Source of the DNA: Amycolatopsis sp. DSM 110486
Lineage (GTDB): Bacteria; Actinomycetota; Actinomycetes; Mycobacteriales; Pseudonocardiaceae
NCBI RefSeq assembly: GCF_019468465.1
Contig: NZ_CP080519.1
Location: forward strand, 10,654,501 to 10,718,500
DNA length: 64,000 nucleotides
Direction of reading: 5' to 3'
Position 1 is the first letter of the stretch; every line of letters starts with the position of its first letter. The notes under the pieces were generated by a model that saw only the letters and a list, made by a program, of their open reading frames with translations, made no database searches and had not been told where the DNA came from. Shown here piece by piece: positions 7,182-15,382 of this stretch. The translations under genes and the position numbers were made by a program.

Positions 7182-9068
7182 ATGATTACCCCCGTGCACA
7201 TCGCGGCGGAATTGGTGGCGCTGGTCGTGACGGTCCTCGTCGTCACGGTCATCGCGAGGCGTCTGGACTGGTCGGCGCCCCTGTGTCTGGTCGCGGTGGG
7301 GGTCGCGGCGTCGTTCATCCCGAGCTTGCCCGACTACCAGCTCGACCCCGAGGTCGTGCTGATCGGGCTCCTGCCCCCACTGCTGTACTCGGCGTCGATC
7401 CAGACGTCGCTGGTCGCGTTCAACAAGCTGCGCGGGCCGATCCTCGTGCTGTCGGTGGGCCTCGTCGTGTTCACCGCGTTCGGCGTCGGTGTGGTCGCCT
7501 GGGCCGTGGTGCCGGGCCTGCCGCTCGCCGCGGGGATCGCGCTCGGCGCGGTGGTCGCGCCGCCCGACGCGGTGGCGGCGAGTGTGGTCGCGCGCCGGGT
7601 CGGCATGCCGCGCAAGCTCGTGCGGCTGCTGGAGGGCGAGAGCCTGTTCAACGACGCGGCCGCGCTGGTCACCCTGCGCACCGCGATCGCGGCCATCGCC
7701 GGGTCGATCAGCCTGTGGCAGGTCGGGCTCGACTTCCTGCTCGCCGCGTTCGGCGGGATCGTGGTCGGCCTCCTGGTCGGCCTGGTCGCGACCCAGCTGC
7801 GCAAGCGCCTGGAGGAACCGGTCACGGACACGGCGCTTTCCTTCGCCGTGCCGTTCGTCGCCTACCTGCTGGCCGAGGTCGCGCACGGCTCCGGGGTGCT
7901 CGCGGTGGTCGTCTGCGGCCTGATGCTCGGCCACGAGTCGCCGCGCATCCTCTCCGGCTCCACGCGGCTCGCGTCGCGGCTCAACTGGCAGACGGTGCAG
8001 TTCCTGCTGGAGAACATGGTCTTCCTGCTGATCGGCCTGCAGCTGCGCGGGATCCTCATCGAGGTCTCCAAAACGGGCCTGTCGGTGTGGGAGCTCGTCG
8101 GCATCTGCACCGCGGTGCTCGGCACGGTGATCCTCACGCGCGTGCTGTGGCTGGTCGGCATCGGCGTGCAGAAGCGCCTCACCGTCCGCTTCGTCAAGAA
8201 GCCGAAGATCTGGCCCTGGCGCTACTCCGCGGTGATCGCGTGGGCCGGCATGCGCGGTGTCGTCACGCTCGCCGCGGCGTTCGTGCTCCCGGCCGACACC
8301 CCGCAGCGCGCCGTGCTGGTGCTGGCCGCGTTCGTGGTCGTGGCGGGCACGCTCGTGGTACAGGGCATGACGTTGCCGACGCTGATCCGGCGCCTGCGCC
8401 TGCCGCGGCCCGACCCGGCCGAGGACGCACTGCAGGAAGCCGCCGTGGTCAACGACATGACCCGCGCCTCGCTCGCGAAGCTCGAGGAGATCAGCACCCC
8501 GGACGACCCGCCGGACATCATCGAACGGCTGCGCGACCGCCTCCAGTACCGCGCAGACTCGGCGTGGGAGCAGCTCGGCCGCCAGAGCGCGCTCGCCGAG
8601 ACCCCGAGCGACGCCTACCGGCGGCTGCGCCTGCAGCTTTTGGAGGTCGACCGCGAGCAATTCCTGCTGGCGCGCGACAACGGCACGGCAGACGACACCG
8701 TGCTGCGCCGCGTGCTCGCCCGGCTCGACATCGAGGAGTCGCTGCTCGACCGCGTCGAAGAAGAAGCGCCGGTCGTCGCACGCGAGCTGAGCACTCCGGC
8801 CGTCACGGCGCGCTCCTGCAAACACTTGGCCCACCCGTGGCGCGACATGGACCCGAGCTCCCCCGACGTCTGCGCCGCGTGCATCGCGGAAGGCACGACC
8901 TGGGTGCACCTGCGCATGTGCCTCAAGTGCGGCAACGTCGCGTGCTGCGACTCCTCGCCGCGCAAGCACGCGACGCTGCACTTCCACGACAGCCGCCACC
9001 CGGTGATGCGCAGCTTCGAACCGGGCGAGACGTGGCGGTGGTGTTTCGTGGACAAACAGCTGGGCTGA
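7182..9068 (+). CDS. Na+/H+ antiporter (CPA1) with C-terminal UBP-type zinc finger
   Basis: A 628-residue protein. Residues ~1-410 form a CPA1-type cation/proton antiporter with about twelve membrane segments; the ion-site region reads APPDAVAASVVARRVGMPRKLVRLLEGESLFNDAAAL. A cytoplasmic helical linker follows. Residues ~546-612 are a ubiquitin-hydrolase-type zinc finger (ZnF-UBP): C-x-H, VCAACIAEGTTWVHLRMCLKCGNVACCD, then KHATLHFHDSRHPV. The role is pH and sodium homeostasis, with the finger perhaps regulatory. Bacteria of this group have no ubiquitin, so the ligand is open. Start is the ATG at 7182; a GTG at 7194 is possible. Confidence 0.88.
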   Translation: MITPVHIAAELVALVVTVLVVTVIARRLDWSAPLCLVAVGVAASFIPSLPDYQLDPEVVLIGLLPPLLYSASIQTSLVAFNKLRGPILVLSVGLVVFTAFGVGVVAWAVVPGLPLAAGIALGAVVAPPDAVAASVVARRVGMPRKLVRLLEGESLFNDAAALVTLRTAIAAIAGSISLWQVGLDFLLAAFGGIVVGLLVGLVATQLRKRLEEPVTDTALSFAVPFVAYLLAEVAHGSGVLAVVVCGLMLGHESPRILSGSTRLASRLNWQTVQFLLENMVFLLIGLQLRGILIEVSKTGLSVWELVGICTAVLGTVILTRVLWLVGIGVQKRLTVRFVKKPKIWPWRYSAVIAWAGMRGVVTLAAAFVLPADTPQRAVLVLAAFVVVAGTLVVQGMTLPTLIRRLRLPRPDPAEDALQEAAVVNDMTRASLAKLEEISTPDDPPDIIERLRDRLQYRADSAWEQLGRQSALAETPSDAYRRLRLQLLEVDREQFLLARDNGTADDTVLRRVLARLDIEESLLDRVEEEAPVVARELSTPAVTARSCKHLAHPWRDMDPSSPDVCAACIAEGTTWVHLRMCLKCGNVACCDSSPRKHATLHFHDSRHPVMRSFEPGETWRWCFVDKQLG

Positions 9069-9108
9069 GGACCCCGGCTCGCAACCCGGCCCGGCTAGGG
9101 TCGGGGCC

Positions 9109-9795
9109 ATGAGCACGCCCGAGCAGGAAGTCGAATACCGCCAGCACCGGTTCAGCCCCCAGCCGGGAGCGACCGAGATCTTCTTGGTGCGCCACGGAGA
9201 ATCCGCGCCCGCGCGGATCAACGCGCCGTTCGACCTCGTCGACGGCCAGGCCGACCCCGACCTCGCACCCGAAGGCCGCGACCACGCCCTCCGCATCGGC
9301 GAACGGCTCGTCGGCGAGCGCATCGAAGCGCTCTACGTCACCACGCTGCGGCGCACGGTGCAGACCGCTGCGCCGCTCGCCGAGAAGCTGGGCCTCACGC
9401 TCGAGGTCGTGCCAGAGCTGCGCGAAATCCACCTGGGCGACTGGGAAAACGGGCTCTTCCGCCAGTACACGACCGAAGGCCACCCGATCGTCGACCGGCT
9501 CTGGACCGAGCAGCGCTGGGCGGTGATCCCGGGCGCGGAATCCGACGAGGCGTTCGGACGGCGCATCCGCCGGGCGCTCATGCGGATCGCCGCGGCCAAC
9601 CCCGACCGCCGCGTCGCGGTGTTCACCCACGGCGGCGTGATCGGCGAAGTCTTCGCGCAGGCGAGCCGCGCAGTCGACCGCTTCGCGTTCCTGGGCGCGG
9701 ACAACGGGTCCATCTCCCACCTCGTGGTGCAGGGCGACCGCTGGCTCGTGCGGCGCTTCAACGACACCGCTCACCTGGCGGCCCCGCTCGGCTGA
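9109..9795 (+). CDS. histidine phosphatase (phosphoglycerate mutase-like) family protein
   Basis: A 228-residue branch-1 histidine phosphatase. The phospho-acceptor motif LVRHGES is near residue 30, a basic TLRRTVQTAAPLA block follows, and the second catalytic His lies in VFTHGGVIGEV. The family includes cofactor-dependent mutases and many small-molecule phosphatases; the substrate is not evident. TAGGGT lies seven bases before the ATG, so the transcript is probably leaderless. Its last 25 bases overlap the convergent permease gene. Confidence 0.85.
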   Translation: MSTPEQEVEYRQHRFSPQPGATEIFLVRHGESAPARINAPFDLVDGQADPDLAPEGRDHALRIGERLVGERIEALYVTTLRRTVQTAAPLAEKLGLTLEVVPELREIHLGDWENGLFRQYTTEGHPIVDRLWTEQRWAVIPGAESDEAFGRRIRRALMRIAAANPDRRVAVFTHGGVIGEVFAQASRAVDRFAFLGADNGSISHLVVQGDRWLVRRFNDTAHLAAPLG

Positions 9796-10577
9796 CGCCG
9801 CGGCACCCACGCGAAGGTCCACCGGCGGCGCACCGGCTCGTCGCGGCGGATGAACCCCGCCGCGACGAGCTGCACCGTCGTCAGCACGGCCACGGCCTCC
9901 GCGGCCAGCAGCCCGATCAGCACGAGCGCCTGCGCGATACCCGCCTGGATCGGGCCCGCACCCCCGAGCAGCAGACCGACGTACGCACCCGGCAGCGTCA
10001 CCAGCCCGACCGTGCGCGTCTGGTCGAGCGCCGGGATCAGCGCCTGCCCGGCCGAGGGACGGCAGATCTCCAGCGCGGCCAGCCGGGGCAGGAAACCCAG
10101 TGCCAGCGCGGCTTCGTACTCGCCGTGGCGCTGGGCGAGCTCGTCGAGCGCGCGGCGTGCCGACTGCGACGTCGCGGTCATCGTCCCGCCGATCACGATG
10201 CCGGCGATCGGCACGACCGTGATCGGTTCCGGCGGCACGACTCCCGAAGCGAGTACCAGGGCCAGCACGGGCGCGACGCCCGAGGCCAGTGCCAGCGCCA
10301 CCCAGCCGATCCGGCGTGGCACGCCGATGCGGGAAGCCGACGTGACCGCCGCGATCGAGAACATCAGCAGCACGAACAGGCCGGTGAGCCAGCCCGACCG
10401 CAGGATCAGTGTGATCACCAGGGACACGAGCGCGAGCTGCGCGACCGCGCGGACCGCCGCCAGCAGCACCGCCCGGCCCTGACCCAGCCCGCCGAAGCGC
10501 ACCACCCCGGCCCCCGCCAGCGTGAGCAACGCCAGGACGATCACCAAGGCGGGCCCGAACCCGATCGCACCGTTCAC
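9771..10577 (-). CDS. FetB/UPF0014-like ABC transporter permease
   Basis: A 268-residue membrane protein with about six to seven hydrophobic segments, matching the FetB (YbbM, UPF0014) family, whose E. coli member works with FetA in iron export. The conserved cytoplasmic block IVIGGTMTATSQSARRALDEL...EAALALG and RTVGLVTLPGAYVGLLLGGA are present. No partner ATPase is adjacent, so it must use one encoded elsewhere or the assignment is only structural. It starts with GTG and overlaps the end of the phosphatase gene tail to tail. Confidence 0.8.
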   Translation of the reverse strand: MNGAIGFGPALVIVLALLTLAGAGVVRFGGLGQGRAVLLAAVRAVAQLALVSLVITLILRSGWLTGLFVLLMFSIAAVTSASRIGVPRRIGWVALALASGVAPVLALVLASGVVPPEPITVVPIAGIVIGGTMTATSQSARRALDELAQRHGEYEAALALGFLPRLAALEICRPSAGQALIPALDQTRTVGLVTLPGAYVGLLLGGAGPIQAGIAQALVLIGLLAAEAVAVLTTVQLVAAGFIRRDEPVRRRWTFAWVPRRQPSGAAR

Positions 10578-10626
10578 GCCTGTGATCCTGCCCCAGGAAC
10601 GGCCTACCTGAGGCGCACGCCGTGGT

Positions 10627-11124
10627 TCACGCGGTGCAGCTGAGCTGCGCGCCCTCCTCCGACACGGACTTCTCGGCGACGACGGCGCCGTCCACGGTGA
10701 TGCGGCAGGTCAGCCCGCCCGGCCCGGCGCTCTGCGCGGCGAGGCTCGCGAACTCGGCTTCGCCGGCCGGCGCGGTGCGCGTGACGGTGACCGACCACGG
10801 CGTGGTGACCTCGGTCTGCTGCTCGAGGCCCGCGTCGGCCGCGACGTAGGTGAGGTTGCGGGCGCCGCCTTCGCCCTCGATCGAGTAGACGATGGTGCGG
10901 GTGACGTTCCGGACGGCCACGGGCTCGGCCTGCGCGACCTCGGTCGGGGACACCTGGCCGGGTTCACCGGCCGTCGGCGCCGCTTTGGGCGTGACGTACG
11001 AGGCCACAGCGATCGCGACGGCGATGACGCCGACCACGACGACCACGCTGCCGAGCGGCTTGAGCCGGCCCGGACCACCCGCACCCGGCGGCGATGCCGG
11101 AGGGGTCGCGGCAGGAACACTCAT
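10627..11124 (-). CDS. MmpS-like membrane-anchored protein
   Basis: A 165-residue protein with a short proline- and glycine-rich cytoplasmic start, one membrane segment (about residues 25-42, VVVVVGVIAVAIAVASYV) and an exported beta-rich domain with VTRTIVYSIEGEG and TCRITVDGAVVAEKSVSEEGAQLSCTA. This architecture is that of mycobacterial MmpS proteins, accessory subunits of MmpL exporters; no mmpL gene is in the window. The two C-terminal-half cysteines could form a disulfide. The leader region holds an inverted repeat, GGTGAA-AC-TTCACC at 11219-11232, that may be an operator. Confidence 0.72.
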   Translation of the reverse strand: MSVPAATPPASPPGAGGPGRLKPLGSVVVVVGVIAVAIAVASYVTPKAAPTAGEPGQVSPTEVAQAEPVAVRNVTRTIVYSIEGEGGARNLTYVAADAGLEQQTEVTTPWSVTVTRTAPAGEAEFASLAAQSAGPGGLTCRITVDGAVVAEKSVSEEGAQLSCTA

Positions 11125-11318
11125 GGAGAGGTCTTCTCTCGTTCGAGCGCACTTCTGACGAGTACGACGTCTGGTTCTCGTCCGAGCGTCACTCGGCGTT
11201 AGCCAACCGCGCAAAGTTGGTGAAACTTCACCCTTACGGGTGCCCCCGTGGACCAGTCACCGGTGTGGTCACCACGGACGATGCCGATAACACCGTCGTA
11301 ATAACCGGTCACGGAGAG

Positions 11319-11724
11319 TCAGTCCACGACCCCCTGCTCGGCCAGCATCCGCAGGACGCGCTGCCCAGCGGGCGGACACGCTGCGGCGTCGGCGAAGCCC
11401 AGCCACGCCGCCTCGGCAATCTCGGCCGACGGCGCCGGCTCGCCCGTGTTCGGCCGTGTAGCAGGTCATGCGCACGCGGCGGCCGTCGGCGAACCCGTCG
11501 GCCTGCTCGTCGAGCAGCGCGAAGAAGCGGAAGGTCAGCGGGTCGAGCTCCACCCCCAGCTCTTCGCGGATCTCGCGGCACAGCCCCGCGACGTCGCCCT
11601 CGCCCGGCTCGCGTTTGCCGCCCGGCAGGTAGAACTTCGCCTTGCCCCGCGTACGCACCGACAGCAGCCGCCGGTCGCGGACATGGACCCAGGCCAGCGC
11701 GTCGATCGGGGTCATGGGTCGCAT
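11319..11724 (-). pseudogene. NUDIX hydrolase gene with a frameshift
   Basis: The first ~90 residues are a normal NUDIX hydrolase: the box reads GGKREPGEGDVAGLCREIREELGVE, the expected G-x5-E-x7-REUXEE pattern. After VRMTCYTAEH the frame drifts into an Arg-rich sequence that would run to 11269. Shifting frame at about 11443-11448 (two bases lost or one gained) restores a typical ending, GEPAPSAEIAEAAWLGFADA and then QRVLRMLAEQGVVD, with a stop at 11319-11321. Either the gene is recently inactivated or the base call is wrong. The intact enzyme would hydrolyse a nucleoside-diphosphate-type substrate. Confidence 0.75.
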
Positions 11725-11754
11725 TCTGTCGTACCCGGAGGGGATGATCGGGGG

Positions 11755-12426
11755 GTGTACTCGGAGACGCTCGCGCCCGAGCCGCTGCGCGCCGTGGTCC
11801 GCTGCCTGTGGCGGTCGGTCCCGGCGGGCCCGGAGCGGATCGTGCCCGACGGCTGCGTCGACCTCGTCGCCGGCGACGGCGAGGTCTTCATCGCGGGCCC
11901 GGACACCGAGGCGTGGTCGTCGGTCACCTCGCCCGGCGCCCGGCTACACGGCCTGCGCTTCCACCCCGGCGCTGCGCCCGCCGTGCTCGGCGTCGCGGCC
12001 GACGAGCTGCGCGACCGCCGGCTCCCGCTGGCCGAGGTGTGGGGCCGCCGCGGGGAACTGCTGACCGACGCGGTGCTCAGCGGCGCGCGTTGCCTCACCG
12101 ACGTCGTGGCCGGCCGGGAAGCCGACCCCGACCCGGCCGTGGCCGCGGTGCTGTCGCACCTGCACACCGCACCGGCCCGCGTGGGCACCCCGGCGACGGC
12201 CGTGGGTGAACGGCAGCTGCGGCGCCGCTTCACCGTCGCCGTCGGCTACGGACCCGCGACCTACCTGCGCGTGCTGCGGTTGCAACGCGCCATCGCCCTC
12301 GCGCCGCGCGCGCCCGGGCTGGCCGACCTCGCCGCCGGCGCCGGGTACGCCGACCAGGCCCACCTGTCGCGGGAGTGCCGGGCGCTGACCGGCCTCACGC
12401 CGAGCGCCTACTTCTCCGCAGCCTGA
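11755..12426 (+). CDS. AraC-family helix-turn-helix regulator
   Basis: A 223-residue protein. The N-terminal half (LWRSVPAGPERIVPDGCVDLVAG...GLRFHPGAAPAVLG) is the DUF6597-like sensor region found on short AraC regulators. The C-terminal ~80 residues are the DNA-binding domain: GERQLRRRFTVAVGYGPATYLRVLRLQRA and ADLAAGAGYADQAHLSRECRALTGLTPSAY. The GTG at 11755 fits family length. It is divergent from the NUDIX gene and its last 19 bases overlap the convergent kinase gene. Targets unknown. Confidence 0.83.
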   Translation: MYSETLAPEPLRAVVRCLWRSVPAGPERIVPDGCVDLVAGDGEVFIAGPDTEAWSSVTSPGARLHGLRFHPGAAPAVLGVAADELRDRRLPLAEVWGRRGELLTDAVLSGARCLTDVVAGREADPDPAVAAVLSHLHTAPARVGTPATAVGERQLRRRFTVAVGYGPATYLRVLRLQRAIALAPRAPGLADLAAGAGYADQAHLSRECRALTGLTPSAYFSAA

Positions 12427-13907
12427 GCCGCGCGTTCCTGTTGCGCGGCAATGAAGTGCGCGATGTCGACCGTCGCGGGGTACAGGGCGCGGTAGCGGGC
12501 GTAGAACTCGTCGTAGACGTCGGCGCGCGCGGGATCAGGCCGCACGACGGTGGCGACCGGGTTCCACGCGTCGATGTCGGGCTCGAGCCCCACGGCGAAC
12601 GCGGCCAGCAACGCGTCCCCGAAAGCCGCGCCGATCGTTTCGGTGGGCACGTGTTGCTCGGCGCGCGTCACGTCGCTCACGATCTGCGTCCACACGCGAC
12701 CCTGCGTGCCGCCGCCGACCGCGACGAGGCGGCGGCCTTCGGCGGAGCCCATCGTCTCGAGGTTGTGCCGCACGCCGTACGCGGTGCCTTCCAGTGCGGC
12801 GCGGTAGAGGTCGGCCTTGGTGTGCGACAGCGTCAGCCCGGCGAGCACCCCGCGCGCGGCCGGGTCCGGCACCGGGGTGCGTTCGCCGGCGAAGTACGGC
12901 AGCATCAGCAGTCCGCGGCTCCCGGCGGGCACGTCGCCCGCCTCGGCGACCAGGTCGGCGAACTCACCGCCGACGAGGTCGCGCAGCCAGTCGGTGATCG
13001 CACCGGACGTGGCCATGCCGGCGGCCAGCGAGTACGTGTCTTCGAACGCGCCGCGCGTGGCCCACAGGCCCGGCACCGGTCGCGGCTCGGCGGCGGTCTG
13101 CACGAGGAACATCGTGGTGCCGTACATGAGCATCGTGTCGCCGGGCGCCCGCACGCCGGCGCTCGCCGCCTCGGCCCACGCGTCAACCGTGCCGCACGTG
13201 ACGGGCAGGCCCGCGGGCAGCCCGGTCGCCGCGGCCGCCGAGGCGGAAACCGTGCCGGCCACTTCCGTCGGCCACGCCAACCGCGGCAGCCGCACGCCGG
13301 GCGCGACCAGCCGGGCCCAGTCCTCGGCCCACGCACCGGCGCGCAGGTCGTACATCGGGTCGCACTGGCTAGCCGAGTGGTGGTCGAGCACGTACTCGCC
13401 GGTCAGCCGCAGCACGAGGTAGGAGCTCGCCATGAGGAACAGTTCGGCGCGCTCCGTGACCTCGGGCTCGTGCCGGAACAGCCAGCGCCACTTGGGTCCC
13501 ACGGCCTGACTGGACAGTGCGCTGCCACCACGCTCCACAATGGACTCTTCACCCAGCTCCGCCGTGAGCTCGGCGATCTCCGTGCCCGCGCGCGTGTCGA
13601 CGCCGTAGAGGATCGCCGGGCGCAGGGGCCGGCCGTCGGCGTCGGCGGGCAGCAGCACCGGCCCGATGCCGCTCACGGCCAGCCCGGCGAGCGGCCGGTC
13701 GCCCGCCGCCGCGGTGAGCTCGTGCGCCAGCGCGATGAAGTCGGCCCACCACACCGTTTCCGCGTCGTGCTCGAACCACCCTGGCCGTGGGCGGGAGGTG
13801 GTGTGCGCGCGGCCGGCGCGCGCCAGTATTGTCCCGTCGGCACCGACGAGGACGCCCTTCGAGCTGGACGTGCCGATGTCGATGCCGAGCAGCAGGCCCG
13901 GATCCAC
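12408..13907 (-). CDS. xylB: FGGY-family carbohydrate kinase, xylulokinase-like
   Basis: A 499-residue sugar kinase. The N-terminal phosphate-binding loop LGIDIGTSSSKGVLV, the substrate-region block GWFEHDAETVWW, the central CGTVDAWAEAASAGV and the C-terminal VGGGTQGRVWTQIVSDV are FGGY landmarks; the overall match is to xylulokinase, which phosphorylates D-xylulose. Other pentuloses or polyols cannot be excluded. The gene is divergent from a LacI-family regulator, with a 14-base palindrome between them, so sugar-dependent derepression is likely. GGGGAG precedes the GTG start. Confidence 0.8.
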   Translation of the reverse strand: MDPGLLLGIDIGTSSSKGVLVGADGTILARAGRAHTTSRPRPGWFEHDAETVWWADFIALAHELTAAAGDRPLAGLAVSGIGPVLLPADADGRPLRPAILYGVDTRAGTEIAELTAELGEESIVERGGSALSSQAVGPKWRWLFRHEPEVTERAELFLMASSYLVLRLTGEYVLDHHSASQCDPMYDLRAGAWAEDWARLVAPGVRLPRLAWPTEVAGTVSASAAAATGLPAGLPVTCGTVDAWAEAASAGVRAPGDTMLMYGTTMFLVQTAAEPRPVPGLWATRGAFEDTYSLAAGMATSGAITDWLRDLVGGEFADLVAEAGDVPAGSRGLLMLPYFAGERTPVPDPAARGVLAGLTLSHTKADLYRAALEGTAYGVRHNLETMGSAEGRRLVAVGGGTQGRVWTQIVSDVTRAEQHVPTETIGAAFGDALLAAFAVGLEPDIDAWNPVATVVRPDPARADVYDEFYARYRALYPATVDIAHFIAAQQERAAQAAEK

Positions 13908-13928
13908 CGCGACTCCCCGTATGCGGAC

Positions 13929-13942
13929 GGTAAACGATTACC
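13929..13942. promoter_or_regulatory. LacI-type operator between the kinase and its regulator
   Basis: GGTAAACGATTACC has arms GGTAA and TTACC around a four-base centre that contains the CG expected at the middle of LacI/GalR-family operators. It is 22 bases upstream of the kinase start and 55 upstream of the regulator start, so binding could control both. A related imperfect copy, GGAAATCGATTACC, is at 15172-15185. Confidence 0.6.
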
Positions 13943-13997
13943 CGGGACGCTATTCTTCGGGGGACGAGGGTGTCAAGGACGGCCGGAGGAGGTCACG

Positions 13998-14975
13998 GTG
14001 GCCACGATCAGCGACGTCGCCGCGCGCGCCGGCGTCTCCACCGCCACGGTGTCCCGGGCCCTCAACGGCAAGTCCACAGTGGACCCGGAGCTCGCCGCGC
14101 GGGTGCTCGTGGCGGCCGAGGAGCTCGGCTACCACCCCAACGGCCTGGCCCGGAACCTGCGCCGCCAGGAGACGGCCGTGCTGGCGCTGATCATCTCCGA
14201 CGTCGAGAACCCGTTCTTCACGGCGATCGCGCGCGGCGTCGAGGACCTCGCACAGATGTCGGGCTACTCCGTGGTGCTGTGCAACTCCGACGAGAACGAG
14301 GACAAGGAGCGCCGCTACATCGACGTCGCGCTCCAGGAACGCGTCGCCGGCGTCGTGCTCTCCCCCACAGGCCGCTCCACCAACGTCGACCGCCTGCGCC
14401 GCCAGGGCACGCCCGTGGTCGCGGTCGACCGGCCGCTCACCGGCCCGGACGGCGACCAGGTTCTCGTGGACACCCGCCGCGCCGCGCGCGACGCGACCCG
14501 CCACCTCGTGGCCGGCGGCTACCGCCGCATCGCGTGCCTGACCGGTCCCGCCGGCGTCCGCACGGCCGACGACCGCCTCGCCGGCTACCTCGACGCCGTC
14601 GGCGAGGAGAACGCGCTCTTCCGCCGCGCCGAGTACCGCGCCGAGGGCGCGCGCGTGGCCGCCACTGAGCTGCTCGAACTGCCCGAACCCCCGGACGCGC
14701 TACTGGTGGCCAACAGCACCATGACGATCGGCGTCCTGGAAACCCTCGCGAGCCGCGGCGTGCGCCCCGGCCGCGACGTCGGCATCGTCTCCTTCGACGA
14801 CGCCCCCTGGACGACCCTGATCGACCCGCCGCTGACGGTCGTCGCGCAGCCCGCCTACGAAGTCGGCCGGGTCGCCGCGCAGCTCCTGCTCGCCCGCATC
14901 ACCGACAGCACCCGCCGCCCCACCACGACGACACTGGAAGCGCGGCTCATCGAACGGCAGAGCTCCCGTCGCTGA
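13998..14975 (+). CDS. LacI-family transcriptional regulator
   Basis: A 325-residue repressor. Residues 1-60 are the DNA-binding region (TISDVAARAGVSTATVSRAL, hinge DPELAARVLVAAEELGYHPN). The remainder is a periplasmic-binding-protein-like sensor with LALIISDVENPFFTAIARG and VGIVSFDDAPWTTLIDPPLT. It starts with GTG behind GGAGG. Divergent orientation to the xylulokinase-like gene and the palindrome between them indicate a local sugar-responsive repressor. A strong hairpin follows 90 bases after the stop. Confidence 0.9.
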   Translation: MATISDVAARAGVSTATVSRALNGKSTVDPELAARVLVAAEELGYHPNGLARNLRRQETAVLALIISDVENPFFTAIARGVEDLAQMSGYSVVLCNSDENEDKERRYIDVALQERVAGVVLSPTGRSTNVDRLRRQGTPVVAVDRPLTGPDGDQVLVDTRRAARDATRHLVAGGYRRIACLTGPAGVRTADDRLAGYLDAVGEENALFRRAEYRAEGARVAATELLELPEPPDALLVANSTMTIGVLETLASRGVRPGRDVGIVSFDDAPWTTLIDPPLTVVAQPAYEVGRVAAQLLLARITDSTRRPTTTTLEARLIERQSSRR

Positions 14976-15382
14976 CGCGCGGAATTCACGTCGCGCGATT
15001 CGCTCCCACGGCCCCGAATTGCGTCCACGCCGGCGCGAAACTGCGCGGAAAACCCCCAAAAGACGACGTGCCTGGTGGACCGGCCAGTACCGGTCCACCA
15101 GGCACGTCCCACCCCCTGTCCCCCCAGCACCGGCGGCCGAAACCACCGGAGCCCGCAACAGCACGAGGCGGGAAATCGATTACCAACCGAACGTAAAGGG
15201 GCCGCGGCGGAGTGTCAAGGGCACGAAAGCCTGGACAGCACCGGCACCGGCAGGGCAGACTGACGCGAAATCGCCTACACCCCGTGTTGGGTTCTGTGCA
15301 CTGCGTGTCGATCTCTGGTGAATTCACCCACAAATCCGGTGACGAACCGCACGAACCCGCACATGCGAGCTAGTCTGAGCGC
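14976..15382. other. 407-base intergenic region between lacI-type gene and RES module
   Basis: No gene is supported here; the open frames lack coding bias. It holds the long hairpin at 15065-15108, an operator-like sequence GGAAATCGATTACC at 15172-15185, and the likely promoter of the next gene, with TAGTCT at 15371-15376 six bases before its ATG. The stretch is less GC-rich than its surroundings. Confidence 0.6.
15065..15108 (+). terminator. perfect 19-bp inverted repeat, probable terminator of the lacI-type gene
   Basis: GACGTGCCTGGTGGACCGG at 15065-15083 pairs exactly with 15090-15108 around the six-base loop CCAGTA. There is no T-run after it. Stem-only terminators are common in actinomycetes, but a binding site for a dimeric protein is also possible. 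Confidence 0.55.
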
